From Amycolatopsis acididurans (GTDB lineage Bacteria; Actinomycetota; Actinomycetes; Mycobacteriales; Pseudonocardiaceae), in assembly GCF_012328925.1 (NCBI RefSeq), contig NZ_JAAXLS010000027.1:1-64000 (forward strand): a stretch of DNA of 64,000 nt, given 5' to 3'. The notes beneath the pieces are model-generated. The model ran no database searches. It saw only the letters and a list, made by a program, of their open reading frames with translations, and had not been told where the DNA came from. Both the position numbers and the translations under genes were made by a program. Within the stretch, counting starts at the first letter, position 1, and the number at the start of each line of letters is the position of its first letter. Of the stretch, positions 1 through 7,551 are shown one piece after another.

Positions 1-77
1 GGTCTACCCGTCCGCACCGGCAACAAATCCTCGATCAACGCCCACTGCTCATCCGACAACAACCGAAACCGCGACAC
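1..77 (-). CDS. IS5-family transposase, N-terminal fragment (runs off the window)
   Basis: Reading from a GTG at 77, the minus strand encodes VSRFRLLSDEQWALIEDLLP followed by VRTGR, the hallmark N-terminus of IS5-family (IS112/IS1647-like) DDE transposases, where the helix LSDEQWALIEDLLP precedes the catalytic domain. Only about 25 residues are inside the window; the DDE residues lie beyond position 1. The gene has the same orientation as the interrupted integrase. Confidence 0.8.
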   Translation of the reverse strand, partial: MSRFRLLSDEQWALIEDLLPVRTGR

Positions 78-123
78 GACAGCAGCATCCCAGCCGACAA
101 CCAAGATCTTTGTCAGACACGCC
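1..123 (-). mobile_element. End of an IS5-family insertion sequence (partial)
   Basis: The transposase start at 1-77 and about 45 bp of terminal sequence are present. On the minus strand the IS begins near GGGCGTGTCTGACAAAGATC, next to a CTAG that lies at the break in the integrase frame. CTAG with a 2-bp TA duplication is a target I recall for IS112-like elements. The exact edge (121-125) and the other end cannot be seen here. Confidence 0.75.
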
Positions 124-715
124 CTAGGAGCACGAGGAAGCGATATCGGCCCGGCACCACCTCCGCCAGCCGATACACCTCGTCGATCGACGCGTGGGGC
201 CGCTCAGGCGTTCGGTGCTGATCAGCGCCCTTGATCCGGCACGGGTTGCGCTTGATCCGCCCGTCGTCCACTGCCGTCGCGAACATCGAACGCACCAGCC
301 GGTACGCCTTTGCCGTCCGGTCCTCCGAGCGCCCGTTGTCCAGCAGTTCCGCCCGCCACCTACGGACACGCTCCGGACCGATCTCGTTGACCCGAAAGCG
401 GCCCAGGAACGGCTCGACGTGGTTTCGCCAGACGCTCGTGTGCTCCTCGCGGGTCCGCTGCGAGACCTTCCGTTCCTTGAGCCAGGCCCGCCCGTACTCG
501 CCGAACGACACCCGGCCCAACTCCGGGTCCAGCCAATCACCGCTCAGGATTTCCGCCTCGACGACGGACAGCCACTGCTCCGCGTCCCGCTTCCCGGCGA
601 ACGTGTGCGGCGCGGGATGCATGAGCCCATCCGGTCCGAGGTAGCGCGCCTGCCAGCGCCCGGACGCCAGCTTGCGCAGCGCACCAAACCGCCGACGGCC
701 CTTCCTGTTGGGCAT
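124..715 (-). pseudogene. AICE tyrosine integrase, truncated by IS insertion
   Basis: This would integrate and excise the element at tRNA-Gly(TCC). About 197 genuine residues remain: an AP2-like arm-binding N-terminus (RWQARYLGPDG, residues 20-30) and a SAM-like core-binding domain (about 70-160). The frame breaks right after RYRFLVLLG, where the catalytic domain begins, and then reads into the IS. The Arg-His-Arg-Tyr residues are therefore absent from this piece; the rest should lie beyond the IS. The ATG at 713-715 overlaps the excisionase stop (TGATG), so the two are translationally coupled. Full-length relatives have about 380-400 residues. Confidence 0.9.
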
Positions 716-939
716 CAGGCGGCCCGCCCCTGGTACGTCCGACGTGTGATCGGCTCGACACGTCCGGCCTGCACGTAGTCCTCCAAGTCATCCACGGCAA
801 GGCGCACATGTGAGCCGACCTTGTGGAAGGCCACGCGCCGCTCAGCGATGAGTCGGCGGATGAACCGGACCGAGGTGTTCAGATACTCGGCCGCTTCCTG
901 CACGTTCAGGTACTTCGCTTCCACTGTTCCCCCTATCAA
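715..939 (-). CDS. xis: Excisionase-like helix-turn-helix protein
   Basis: This 74-residue protein has a MerR-like excisionase fold (HTH_17). YLNVQEAAEYLNTSVRFIRR (residues 10-29) gives the helix-turn-helix, and RRVAFHKVGSHVRLAVDDLE gives the wing. Such proteins bend DNA at the attachment site and direct the integrase toward excision. It sits between rep and int: its start overlaps the rep stop by 4 bp (ATGA) and its stop overlaps the int start. With int broken it probably has no partner unless another copy supplies one. A shorter GTG start five codons in is possible. Confidence 0.9.
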   Translation of the reverse strand: MIGGTVEAKYLNVQEAAEYLNTSVRFIRRLIAERRVAFHKVGSHVRLAVDDLEDYVQAGRVEPITRRTYQGRAA

Positions 940-2540
940 GCCGCGATTGCCGAAGTTTCTGGAGGACGGCCCGGAGGCCCGGCCGCGAGCAAAGCTCTGT
1001 CGTATTCGGCCTTCCAGCTGATTCGCTCGGAAATGGCCCGCATGAGCAGGTGAGCCCGCGGCGGGGCGTCCCGATCACCGGGCGCGACCTTGCGCCAGAT
1101 CAGCCGCGAGGTGCCCTGTTCAGGTTTCTCGATCCCGACTGCGGCGAGCATGTCCCGGACGAACGCCTTGCGGTCGGCCTTGTGATCGGCCAGGGACTTG
1201 CCCGACCACTTGCGCGAGACCAACACCCGCCGACCGGGCAGCCCGAGCGTGGTGCGCCGATGCGCCCGCCCCTTGCAGTGCCCTGGTGTCATCCGACTTG
1301 TCGCGCCCCGCGGCTGAATCCCGTACAGCAGCCACACCGCACACCGAGGCGAACACGGCGTGACGGCCAGCTCCGCGTGCAGCCGGTCATGGTGATCACG
1401 CTGACGACTTGTCGACGCCTCGACAACCTCCCCCGTGGACTTGGTGAGGTACTTCGTCAGATAGCCGATGTGCCGACCCGCTTCCTCAGAGCCACCGAGG
1501 ATCCCCTTGGAGTGCACCTGCTCGCCGAAGGTCACCACGTGAGTCGGCGCCTCAACAGCAGCCGCCGCGTCCTCCCAATCCACCAACGGTTTCCGTGATT
1601 CCGGATCTACAAAGGACTTCGTCCGCATGTCCCACACGGGCATGTAGTCCCGGCCGTACCGGAGTTCGTCATGCGCCGGCCACCACACCTGGTGATAGGT
1701 CGCCTCCGTGACCTGCCGGATCACCTCATGCGGAATCGACCCCCGCAACGCGGTGTGCAGATGCGGTGCCGCCCGCTTCTGCGGCTCCACGGTGGCGAAG
1801 TACTGCACATCCCACCCGACGACGCGGCGCAGGTTCTGCCACCATCGATCCACCAGGGCCGAGAAGTGCACCGCGTCCCGCGCTGCCCGCCGGTAGTCGT
1901 AGGTCGCGATGTCCACCGGCGTCCCGTCGTCCCGTACACGCCCGTAGGTGTCGCAGGTGAGGGTGACGAACATGGAGGGCCGGAACTTGCCCGCGAACTC
2001 CCGCCCGAGCGTCGTCTTGGCGACCTTGCGGCGCGGCAGGTTCGGCGCGTCCTGCCGCCGTTTCGTGGACCGCTTGACCGGTGTCTTGCCGGGCAGGTCC
2101 GGTGAGGGCAGGCGGCCGCGCATGCCGAGTTGCCGGAGTTCTTCATCGACTCCGCGGATCTCGTCGCGCAGCTCGTCTGCCTGGCCCTCCTCCCCAGTGC
2201 CGACAGCGTGCCGGTACGACTCCACCAGGTCTGCGCGGAAGGCCATCAACTCCTCCTGATCGTCGGTCGGCGGCTCCGGGGTGAAGTCGGGTTCTTCGTC
2301 CAGGTGCCAGCCCTCGCGACATTGCGCCATTCGTAGCGCCTTCGCCTTCTTCGCGCACGGAGCGCAGACACTCTCCACAGTGGAGCCGCACGGCACAGCG
2401 ACGTAGCGAAGTTCTCCGGTATCAGGGTCGCCAACCTCCATCGTGAAGGGACGGACACAAACGCCGTACTTCTCCGCCGTCGCCCGCATGACCTCTGTGG
2501 ACAGTGGCAACGTCATCCGCTCGGCTCGGGTTTGTGACAT
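936..2540 (-). CDS. AICE replication initiator (RepSA-like, rolling-circle type)
   Basis: This 534-residue protein starts replication of the excised element. The N-terminal third has scattered cysteines (C51, C59, C62, C74) resembling a zinc-binding region. FVTLTCDTYG (191-200) fits HUH motif 1. ATVEPQKRAAPHLHTALRG (249-267) carries the metal-binding H260 and H262. IGYLTKYLTKS (358-368) has the tyrosine/lysine arrangement expected of the nicking motif. The start overlaps the traB-like stop by one base (TGATG) and the stop overlaps xis, so the genes form a coupled operon. Length is normal for pSAM2-type Rep, and all motifs look intact. Confidence 0.9.
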   Translation of the reverse strand: MSQTRAERMTLPLSTEVMRATAEKYGVCVRPFTMEVGDPDTGELRYVAVPCGSTVESVCAPCAKKAKALRMAQCREGWHLDEEPDFTPEPPTDDQEELMAFRADLVESYRHAVGTGEEGQADELRDEIRGVDEELRQLGMRGRLPSPDLPGKTPVKRSTKRRQDAPNLPRRKVAKTTLGREFAGKFRPSMFVTLTCDTYGRVRDDGTPVDIATYDYRRAARDAVHFSALVDRWWQNLRRVVGWDVQYFATVEPQKRAAPHLHTALRGSIPHEVIRQVTEATYHQVWWPAHDELRYGRDYMPVWDMRTKSFVDPESRKPLVDWEDAAAAVEAPTHVVTFGEQVHSKGILGGSEEAGRHIGYLTKYLTKSTGEVVEASTSRQRDHHDRLHAELAVTPCSPRCAVWLLYGIQPRGATSRMTPGHCKGRAHRRTTLGLPGRRVLVSRKWSGKSLADHKADRKAFVRDMLAAVGIEKPEQGTSRLIWRKVAPGDRDAPPRAHLLMRAISERISWKAEYDRALLAAGPPGRPPETSAIAA

Positions 2541-4060
2541 CAGGCGGCCACCCCCGACACGCGCTCGGCGGTCACGAACGCCTCCAGGGCCTTCACCATC
2601 TGGTCAGGCACCCACCCGGCACGGACTCGTAGCGGTTCGCGGAGTCCCTCACCCCAGACGTAGCCCACACCGGCCGCGGACTCGTCGATGCGGTTTGCCC
2701 ACGCGCCTCGTTCGTACGCCTGGTCCCCAAGCACCATGCCGACATGCGACTTGGCCGTGACGCGCAGGCAGATACGCCGCGGGAACAGCTCCCGCACCGG
2801 CACGGTCTCCTTCGTAGGCTCTTGCACGTATCCGCGCACGGTGAACCCGAGCGCCCGGCCCTGGGTGGTCAGCAGTGCCACCCGCTCCACGATCTGATCC
2901 CGAGTCTTGCGATCCACATAGCGGGTCAGAGCGCCGATCTCGTCGAACTCGAGCAACTCCAGCGGATTCTCCGTCGACACCGGGACTGTGCGGACTCGGC
3001 CGGCGAACTCCGTCTTGCGCGCATCCATCGCCGCAACCAGGTCGTCCAGCAGCGCGAGGGCATCCTTGGCAGTGACGGCGTAGCGATGGAAGATCCCGCG
3101 CCCGTACGCGAGTTCCATGCCCTTAGGGTCGATGCCCGACACGCGCACCAGGCCGTCACGGATGGCCGGGGCAATCGATGTCAGCGGGCACCACATGACC
3201 GAGTTTTTCCCGGCCCCGGATGCACCCGCTGTGAGCGTGTGGCTTCCCGAGCCGTAGAGCGGAAGGTGCCAATCCTGCCCGTACTCTGTCCGCCCTGCCC
3301 ATGCGTGGCGCACGTCAACCGAGTCCCCGAGCGCTGGAACAGCCACCGGGACGGCGAGCAGGTCTCGCCGCTGGAAGTCGATCGACACCACGTTTGGCGC
3401 GACTTCCCGCACCTGGCAGCGGGCCACCTTTCGTGCGGTTGCCAGCGCACGGGCCGCTTCGTCGAAGTCCTCAGGCTTCTGACCGGGCACAAGCTCCACC
3501 CGGACCTCGTCCCACGACGGCCCCGACCGAACGCCGCGCACCCGAGGAATCCGCACACTCCGGTTCTCCGAGCTGCGCGTGATCTTCTTGCGCCCTACGA
3601 GGCTTACGGTCACATCCACCGGGATCGTGTCGTCCTTCACCGACAGGCCGCAGGCGTGCAGCCAGCCCGGCAGCTTTGGCGCGTAGACCGTCCAGCGTTG
3701 CCACCACGACCGCAGCGCCTTCCCTGCCCACTGGTCGTAGGAGACCAGATGGAAATACCGCCACAGCGCCAGAACAGCGGTGACGCAAAGGCCGACGCTG
3801 GCAAGGGAGACCCAGCCGACGTAGTAGCACCAGGCCGCCACCGCAACGACGGTGACGCTCGTACGGGGGTGGGTGACGATCTCCTTGACGACCCAGCCCA
3901 AGGCGCGCAACAGCCACCACAGCGCCAGGAACACCACCGCCGCAGCCGCCAGAGCTTCGGCGACCGAAGCCAGCGCACGCCCGAGCTTGTGCAGGACCCA
4001 TACGACGACGGCCAGCCCGACGCCGCCGAGGAACAACAGTCCCAGGGTGTGTGCGTTCAT
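2540..4060 (-). CDS. FtsK/SpoIIIE-type transfer protein (TraB/TraSA-like)
   Basis: This is a septal DNA pump that moves double-stranded element DNA between mycelial cells. From the ATG at 4060 it has 506 residues. Three or four membrane segments lie in residues 5-105. Walker A is GASGAGKNS (279-287), with Asn where most P-loops have Ser/Thr; AICE relatives often have GAGKGS here. Walker B is LLEFDEIGAL (369-378). Position 4060 is preferred because it overlaps the upstream stop (ATGA). The open frame extends to 4258, but that part reads like out-of-frame sequence of the preceding small gene. Confidence 0.9.
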   Translation of the reverse strand: MNAHTLGLLFLGGVGLAVVVWVLHKLGRALASVAEALAAAAVVFLALWWLLRALGWVVKEIVTHPRTSVTVVAVAAWCYYVGWVSLASVGLCVTAVLALWRYFHLVSYDQWAGKALRSWWQRWTVYAPKLPGWLHACGLSVKDDTIPVDVTVSLVGRKKITRSSENRSVRIPRVRGVRSGPSWDEVRVELVPGQKPEDFDEAARALATARKVARCQVREVAPNVVSIDFQRRDLLAVPVAVPALGDSVDVRHAWAGRTEYGQDWHLPLYGSGSHTLTAGASGAGKNSVMWCPLTSIAPAIRDGLVRVSGIDPKGMELAYGRGIFHRYAVTAKDALALLDDLVAAMDARKTEFAGRVRTVPVSTENPLELLEFDEIGALTRYVDRKTRDQIVERVALLTTQGRALGFTVRGYVQEPTKETVPVRELFPRRICLRVTAKSHVGMVLGDQAYERGAWANRIDESAAGVGYVWGEGLREPLRVRAGWVPDQMVKALEAFVTAERVSGVAA

Positions 4061-4230
4061 CGGGCACCACCATCCGGGATGGGCAGGGGGAGCCGTCCGG
4101 CGCAGGCCGCGCAGGTGGTGTCGCCAGGGGCCAGGCGGGTGAACTTCTTGCACACGGTGCACCGCGGCCGGGTGCGGCCCGTTGACACCGATCGTTTCTC
4201 GTTGTCTATCGTTGGCACTGTCTGCTCCAT
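4057..4230 (-). CDS. Small AICE zinc-ribbon protein
   Basis: This is a 57-residue protein with two knuckles, CTVC and CAAC, separated by 15 residues (KKFTRLAPGDTT and flanking residues), which suggests one zinc ribbon. Its stop overlaps the traB-like start by four bases (ATGA), strong evidence that it is translated. Small zinc-ribbon genes directly upstream of the DNA pump are common in AICEs; their function is not known to me. The start at 4230 is the first ATG with good downstream coding character, but no clear ribosome-binding site is seen. Confidence 0.65.
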   Translation of the reverse strand: MEQTVPTIDNEKRSVSTGRTRPRCTVCKKFTRLAPGDTTCAACAGRLPLPIPDGGAR

Positions 4231-4328
4231 CGGGTAGACAGCGCAGAAGCGGAAACATGGTTGGTAGCCTCGGGTTCCGCTTCTGCGCCTCAACTTCTCG
4301 GGACTCGCATGAGGGCGCACGGCATCAC

Positions 4329-4346
4329 CACACGAACCCTCGTGTG
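4329..4346. promoter_or_regulatory. Inverted repeat, possible operator of the GntR regulator
   Basis: CACACGA-ACCC-TCGTGTG is a perfect 7-bp inverted repeat in the gap between two small AICE genes, upstream of the transfer/replication genes. The half-site CGTGTG recurs at about 4391-4396. KorSA-like GntR regulators of pSAM2 repress transfer and replication promoters, so this is a reasonable candidate operator. This is inference only. Confidence 0.4.
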
Positions 4347-4370
4347 TCTCTAAAGGACAGTTCTCGGTAT

Positions 4371-4511
4371 CTAGAGCCCTTCGTGTGGGCGCATCACACA
4401 CGCCCTGCACGCGAACGGCTTGTTACGCACCACCAGGTGCGGGCGCCCGCACAGCCAGCATCGCCGCTTCACGAGCCAGCGACGCCGGAATCCTCGGGCT
4501 AGGGACGCCAC
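4371..4511 (-). CDS. 46-residue AICE zinc-ribbon protein
   Basis: From the GTG at 4511 the protein is 46 residues long, with CWLCGR near residue 16 and CRAC near residue 34, again a likely single zinc ribbon, in a basic context (RGFRRRWLVKRR). AAGGTGAGGAG just upstream of the GTG is a strong ribosome-binding site and fixes the start. It begins 19 nt after the GntR stop, in the same operon. The function is unknown; short proteins of this type are frequent in pSAM2-like elements. Confidence 0.65.
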   Translation of the reverse strand: MASLARGFRRRWLVKRRCWLCGRPHLVVRNKPFACRACVMRPHEGL

Positions 4512-4530
4512 ACTCCTCACCTTCTCTCGA

Positions 4531-4833
4531 TCAGTTGCGCTTGCGGTCGGCGACGTAGGTGCCCTTGGCCCGCACCGTGACGACGAGCCCGCGGAACCGC
4601 AGGAGCTGCGTGGCGTGGCGGGCGGTGCCGAGCGAGACGCCGTACGCGGACGCGAGCATGCGTTCACTCGGGAGGGCCGCGTGCGGGGCCAGTTCGCCGG
4701 ATTCGATCTGCGCGGCGATCTGGTCGGCCACCCACTGGTAGACGTAGCCTGGTTCCCCGCCAGGGCGTCCCGTTGTTGGTCGTTCCTGCTCCCGCGGGGC
4801 GTCAGGCGTCGTCATTGTCGCGAGCCCCTTCAT
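4531..4833 (-). CDS. GntR-family regulator (KorSA-like)
   Basis: This 100-residue protein is essentially only a winged helix. YVYQWVADQIAAQIESGEL (about 30-48) is the first helix, PSERMLASAYGVSLGTARHA (about 55-74) the recognition unit, and GLVVTVRAKGTYVADR the wing. No ligand-binding domain is present, so it is probably a constitutive or antagonist-controlled repressor of the transfer/replication operon, as KorSA is in pSAM2. Its start overlaps the preceding gene by four bases (ATGA). The palindrome at 4329-4346 is a candidate target. Confidence 0.85.
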   Translation of the reverse strand: MKGLATMTTPDAPREQERPTTGRPGGEPGYVYQWVADQIAAQIESGELAPHAALPSERMLASAYGVSLGTARHATQLLRFRGLVVTVRAKGTYVADRKRN

Positions 4834-5285
4834 GCGGCCTTGGCTGACTGCTCGCCCGCAGCGGGTGCCTTGGAGCGCCCGCTGCCGCTGGTTGCGGCCT
4901 TGAAGCCGGTCGCGCGGAAGACGAAGGACTGATACTTGAACTCGCCGTTACCCGCCACACGCGGCTCAGCGGTCAGACCTTCCAGCTCGATCGGCCGCAT
5001 ACCCGGCAGCACTTCCGTCGTCGCGGGCACGGGCTGAACGTCGGCCAGGAACGTGATCTCGAACGACGCCCGCTTGGCGTTCACCTCCGACGGGTCGGTG
5101 ACAGCCACCTTCCACTGCCGCTTACCGGTCGTCTCGTCGATCCGCTGACGAGCCGGGCGACCGGCCGCACGGTCCTCGCGCGACTGGTACTCGTTGTCCG
5201 GCGATACCTCGCCCACCATCACCAGACCCTGCGGAAACGCCTCGTCGAACTCAATCGGGAAACGGTGTCCCCTCGTGATAGCCAT
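4830..5285 (-). CDS. Conserved AICE protein of unknown function
   Basis: This 151-residue protein is of a type I recall from many AICEs next to the KorSA-like gene. The pattern is an N-terminal FDEAFPQGLVMVGEVSPD, a central TGKRQWKVAVTDP, then PIELEGLTAEP and SFVFRATGF, with an Ala/Lys/Ser-rich tail. The strand-rich layout would suit an OB-like fold, which is a guess. The ATG at 5285 has AAGGA upstream. It starts the operon that runs through rep, xis and int by overlapping stops and starts. Confidence 0.75.
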   Translation of the reverse strand: MAITRGHRFPIEFDEAFPQGLVMVGEVSPDNEYQSREDRAAGRPARQRIDETTGKRQWKVAVTDPSEVNAKRASFEITFLADVQPVPATTEVLPGMRPIELEGLTAEPRVAGNGEFKYQSFVFRATGFKAATSGSGRSKAPAAGEQSAKAA

Positions 5286-5324
5286 GTCGATGAATTCCTT
5301 TGCTGTGTAAGTGTTTTCTGTCTG

Positions 5325-5570
5325 TCAGTCGTGTTCTGGGAACGCGCGCGTGCGGTTCTGCAAGTCACACCACTCACCGAACGCGGCGGCGGCGATTGCG
5401 AGATTCCGAGCGAAACGCGCAGTGTCGACCAATGCGCCGATCCGCGCCGGAACCTGGAAGACGAAGGTGGCGTCCTCGTCCCCGACGACCAGTTGCCGGA
5501 CACCAGAAGGCGACGGTACGACTTCCGCGTCCCAACCGGTTTCGGGCTGGATCACCACGTGAATGCCCAT
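5325..5570 (-). CDS. Small AICE hypothetical protein
   Basis: This 81-residue protein starts at the ATG at 5570, preceded by GGGAGAG. It is acidic and mixed alpha/beta: MGIHVVIQPETGWDAEVV, then a short DEDATFVFQVP stretch and an Ala-rich helix (TARFARNLAIAAAAFGEW). No family is recognised. It lies 39 nt upstream of the 151-residue gene on the same strand and is probably the first gene of the core operon. Confidence 0.6.
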   Translation of the reverse strand: MGIHVVIQPETGWDAEVVPSPSGVRQLVVGDEDATFVFQVPARIGALVDTARFARNLAIAAAAFGEWCDLQNRTRAFPEHD

Positions 5571-5686
5571 GTGCTCTCCCGTTGGTCTTTGGTTCTCCCG
5601 CGACCAGCAGGACGCGGTATAACCCAGGAGACACCCAAGGCAAGACAACAACCCGGACAAACTGTCCGGGTCCATTTCAGAGGGGG

Positions 5687-6247
5687 CTAGCGCGAGGGAG
5701 GAACGGCCCTATTCACTGCGTCGAGCACGGCGGCCCAAGGCAATTCACGACCGGGGGCAGAGCGCGGTTCGTGCAGCGGCCATACGTCGTCGCCGTACAC
5801 AAGATGTACCCCAGCGCGCCGCAGCTTCGCAATATGGTCCTCCCACGACGGATGCCGCGCGTGGGCAGCATTCACGCGAGGGAAGACCACCACGGGCAGG
5901 TCACGCGTGCCGATGGCCTCGTTGAGCTGAGTAAGAGCCTGATTGTCCGCGATCCCGAGCGCGAGCTTGGCAACCGTGTTCGCCGAGGCCGGGGCGACGA
6001 GGTAGCAGTCCACCCGGGGGTGGGGACTCTGCTCGTCCGGGGAGCGAGGCTCGACCCTCACGGGTAAACCGGTCACCTCTTCGATCTCCGAGAGTGTGCC
6101 GGACTTGGCCAGCCAGTGGCCGGCGGTCGGTGTGAGGGTGACCGCGACCGTCCAGCCCTGCTCCTGAGCCGGGCGAATCAAACGAGGAAGCAGTTCCTCC
6201 ACACCACCCGAGCCCGATCCAACAAGGCCAAGCACACGCGCAGCCAT
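5687..6247 (-). CDS. Flavoprotein (CoaBC/DFP-like)
   Basis: This 186-residue protein has the flavoprotein fold of phosphopantothenoylcysteine decarboxylase-type enzymes (PF02441). It shows an N-terminal GLVGSGSGGVEELLPRL nucleotide loop and the signature APASANTVAKLALGIADNQA (about residues 85-104), which contacts FMN. In actinomycetes such stand-alone flavoproteins are often paired with an XRE/TPR regulator, as here (25-nt gap). The true substrate is unknown; it need not make coenzyme A. It lies within the AICE cargo. Confidence 0.8.
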   Translation of the reverse strand: MAARVLGLVGSGSGGVEELLPRLIRPAQEQGWTVAVTLTPTAGHWLAKSGTLSEIEEVTGLPVRVEPRSPDEQSPHPRVDCYLVAPASANTVAKLALGIADNQALTQLNEAIGTRDLPVVVFPRVNAAHARHPSWEDHIAKLRRAGVHLVYGDDVWPLHEPRSAPGRELPWAAVLDAVNRAVPPSR

Positions 6248-6272
6248 CCGCTACCTCACCGCGCCGCAGCGC

Positions 6273-7490
6273 TCAGCCAACGCCAGCAACGCCGACGACT
6301 TCCGGCCCGCCGAGGCCGGGGGCACGCCGGTACATCGAGCGCACGACCTCCCGCACTACGGTCGAGTGCCGCACGATCCCGGGCGACTTCTGCTCGGCCG
6401 TCAACAGAGCTTGCAAGGCGTCATCGTCCTTCGCCGTCAGGCTCAGCGCACGCGCGAAGTCGATCAGGTGCGTGACCTGCCGCTCGACGGGAAGGTGGTC
6501 GACACTGACGCTCGGGGCGTGCTCGATCACGCGTGTCACGTCGCCCAGATCAAGCGCGGCGGAGATCCGGTGAAGCTCGACGTTCGACGGGCCGAAGCCG
6601 GTCTGCCAGTAGTTCGCATCCACACCCAGACGTTCCCCCGCGCGCGTGGCGTGTGCGAGCAGGTCATTCGAGGTGGCCCGGTCCTGGTGCCGAGCAGCGG
6701 CGACAGCCGTCCGGAGGTAGAGCATCCCGTAGAGGCTCAGCGCGGCCGGGTCACCGGCGGCCATCTTCGGCTCCAGCCACCGTGCGGCAGCCTCGCCCAG
6801 CTCCAGCGCGTCCTCGAAGCGGCCCACGGCCAACAACGCGTGCGTACCGGAGCGGGCAGCCGAGGCCAGGACCAGCGGATCGTCCGCCTCATCGGCGGCT
6901 TGCATGGCCCGCTCCGCGGCAATCCACGACAGGTCGGCCTCACCGATCTTGCTCAGCGCCGTGGCTGTCAGGTGATGCACACGCGCCGAGATAGAGGCCG
7001 CTTGCCGCTTGTAGGCCGGGTCATCGGCACCGGCAGCTTCCATCTGCTGGCTGGTCTTGATCAGGCCAGGGAGCGCCTGGACGACATGCCCGAGGTCGCC
7101 ACCCTGGTAGCTCAACCAAGCGCTCTCCACCAGCGCCGCGACGGGTGCCGGGTCGATTCGCTCAGGAGCAAGCGCAGAGGCGAACAACGTACGGGACAGA
7201 CGACTAGGGGCCATCAACGCGTCACGGATGGCGGGAACGTCGTCGTGGCGCTCCTCGTCCTCCATCAGCACGGGCTCACCGAGCAGGTCCCCGAGCGTGA
7301 CGCGCAGCGCCTTCGCGACCTCCGCCAGCACGTCCAACCTGCGGATATCGCGCTCGCCGCGCTCGATCTTGCTCAGCCAGTCCTCGGACCGGCCCACAAG
7401 GTCCGCCAGTATGGCCTGCGAGAGACCACGGCGGCGCCGGTAGAAGGCAATACGCTCTCCGATGCTGAGCTGATCACCCGCACCACGCAT
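6273..7490 (-). CDS. XRE-family regulator with TPR-like repeats
   Basis: This 405-residue protein has an N-terminal lambda-repressor-like HTH (IGERIAFYRRRRGLSQAILA, residues 11-30, then SEDWLSKIERGERDIRRLDV), followed by helical TPR-like repeats to the end. Such regulators sense peptides or small ligands through the TPR part. Probably co-transcribed with the downstream flavoprotein and likely autoregulated. Its codon use is typical of the GC-rich genome, unlike the neighbouring cassette at 7552-10995. Confidence 0.85.
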   Translation of the reverse strand: MRGAGDQLSIGERIAFYRRRRGLSQAILADLVGRSEDWLSKIERGERDIRRLDVLAEVAKALRVTLGDLLGEPVLMEDEERHDDVPAIRDALMAPSRLSRTLFASALAPERIDPAPVAALVESAWLSYQGGDLGHVVQALPGLIKTSQQMEAAGADDPAYKRQAASISARVHHLTATALSKIGEADLSWIAAERAMQAADEADDPLVLASAARSGTHALLAVGRFEDALELGEAAARWLEPKMAAGDPAALSLYGMLYLRTAVAAARHQDRATSNDLLAHATRAGERLGVDANYWQTGFGPSNVELHRISAALDLGDVTRVIEHAPSVSVDHLPVERQVTHLIDFARALSLTAKDDDALQALLTAEQKSPGIVRHSTVVREVVRSMYRRAPGLGGPEVVGVAGVG

Positions 7491-7551
7491 GGGAACAGGC
7501 TAGCAGCGTGGCTCTATCGACACGCAGATGTGAGCACAACGTTCAACTAGC

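Noticed and set aside
2744-4237. 497-codon open frame opposite the AICE pump gene
   Set aside because: The other strand carries Walker motifs and overlapping start/stop codons; this frame has none.
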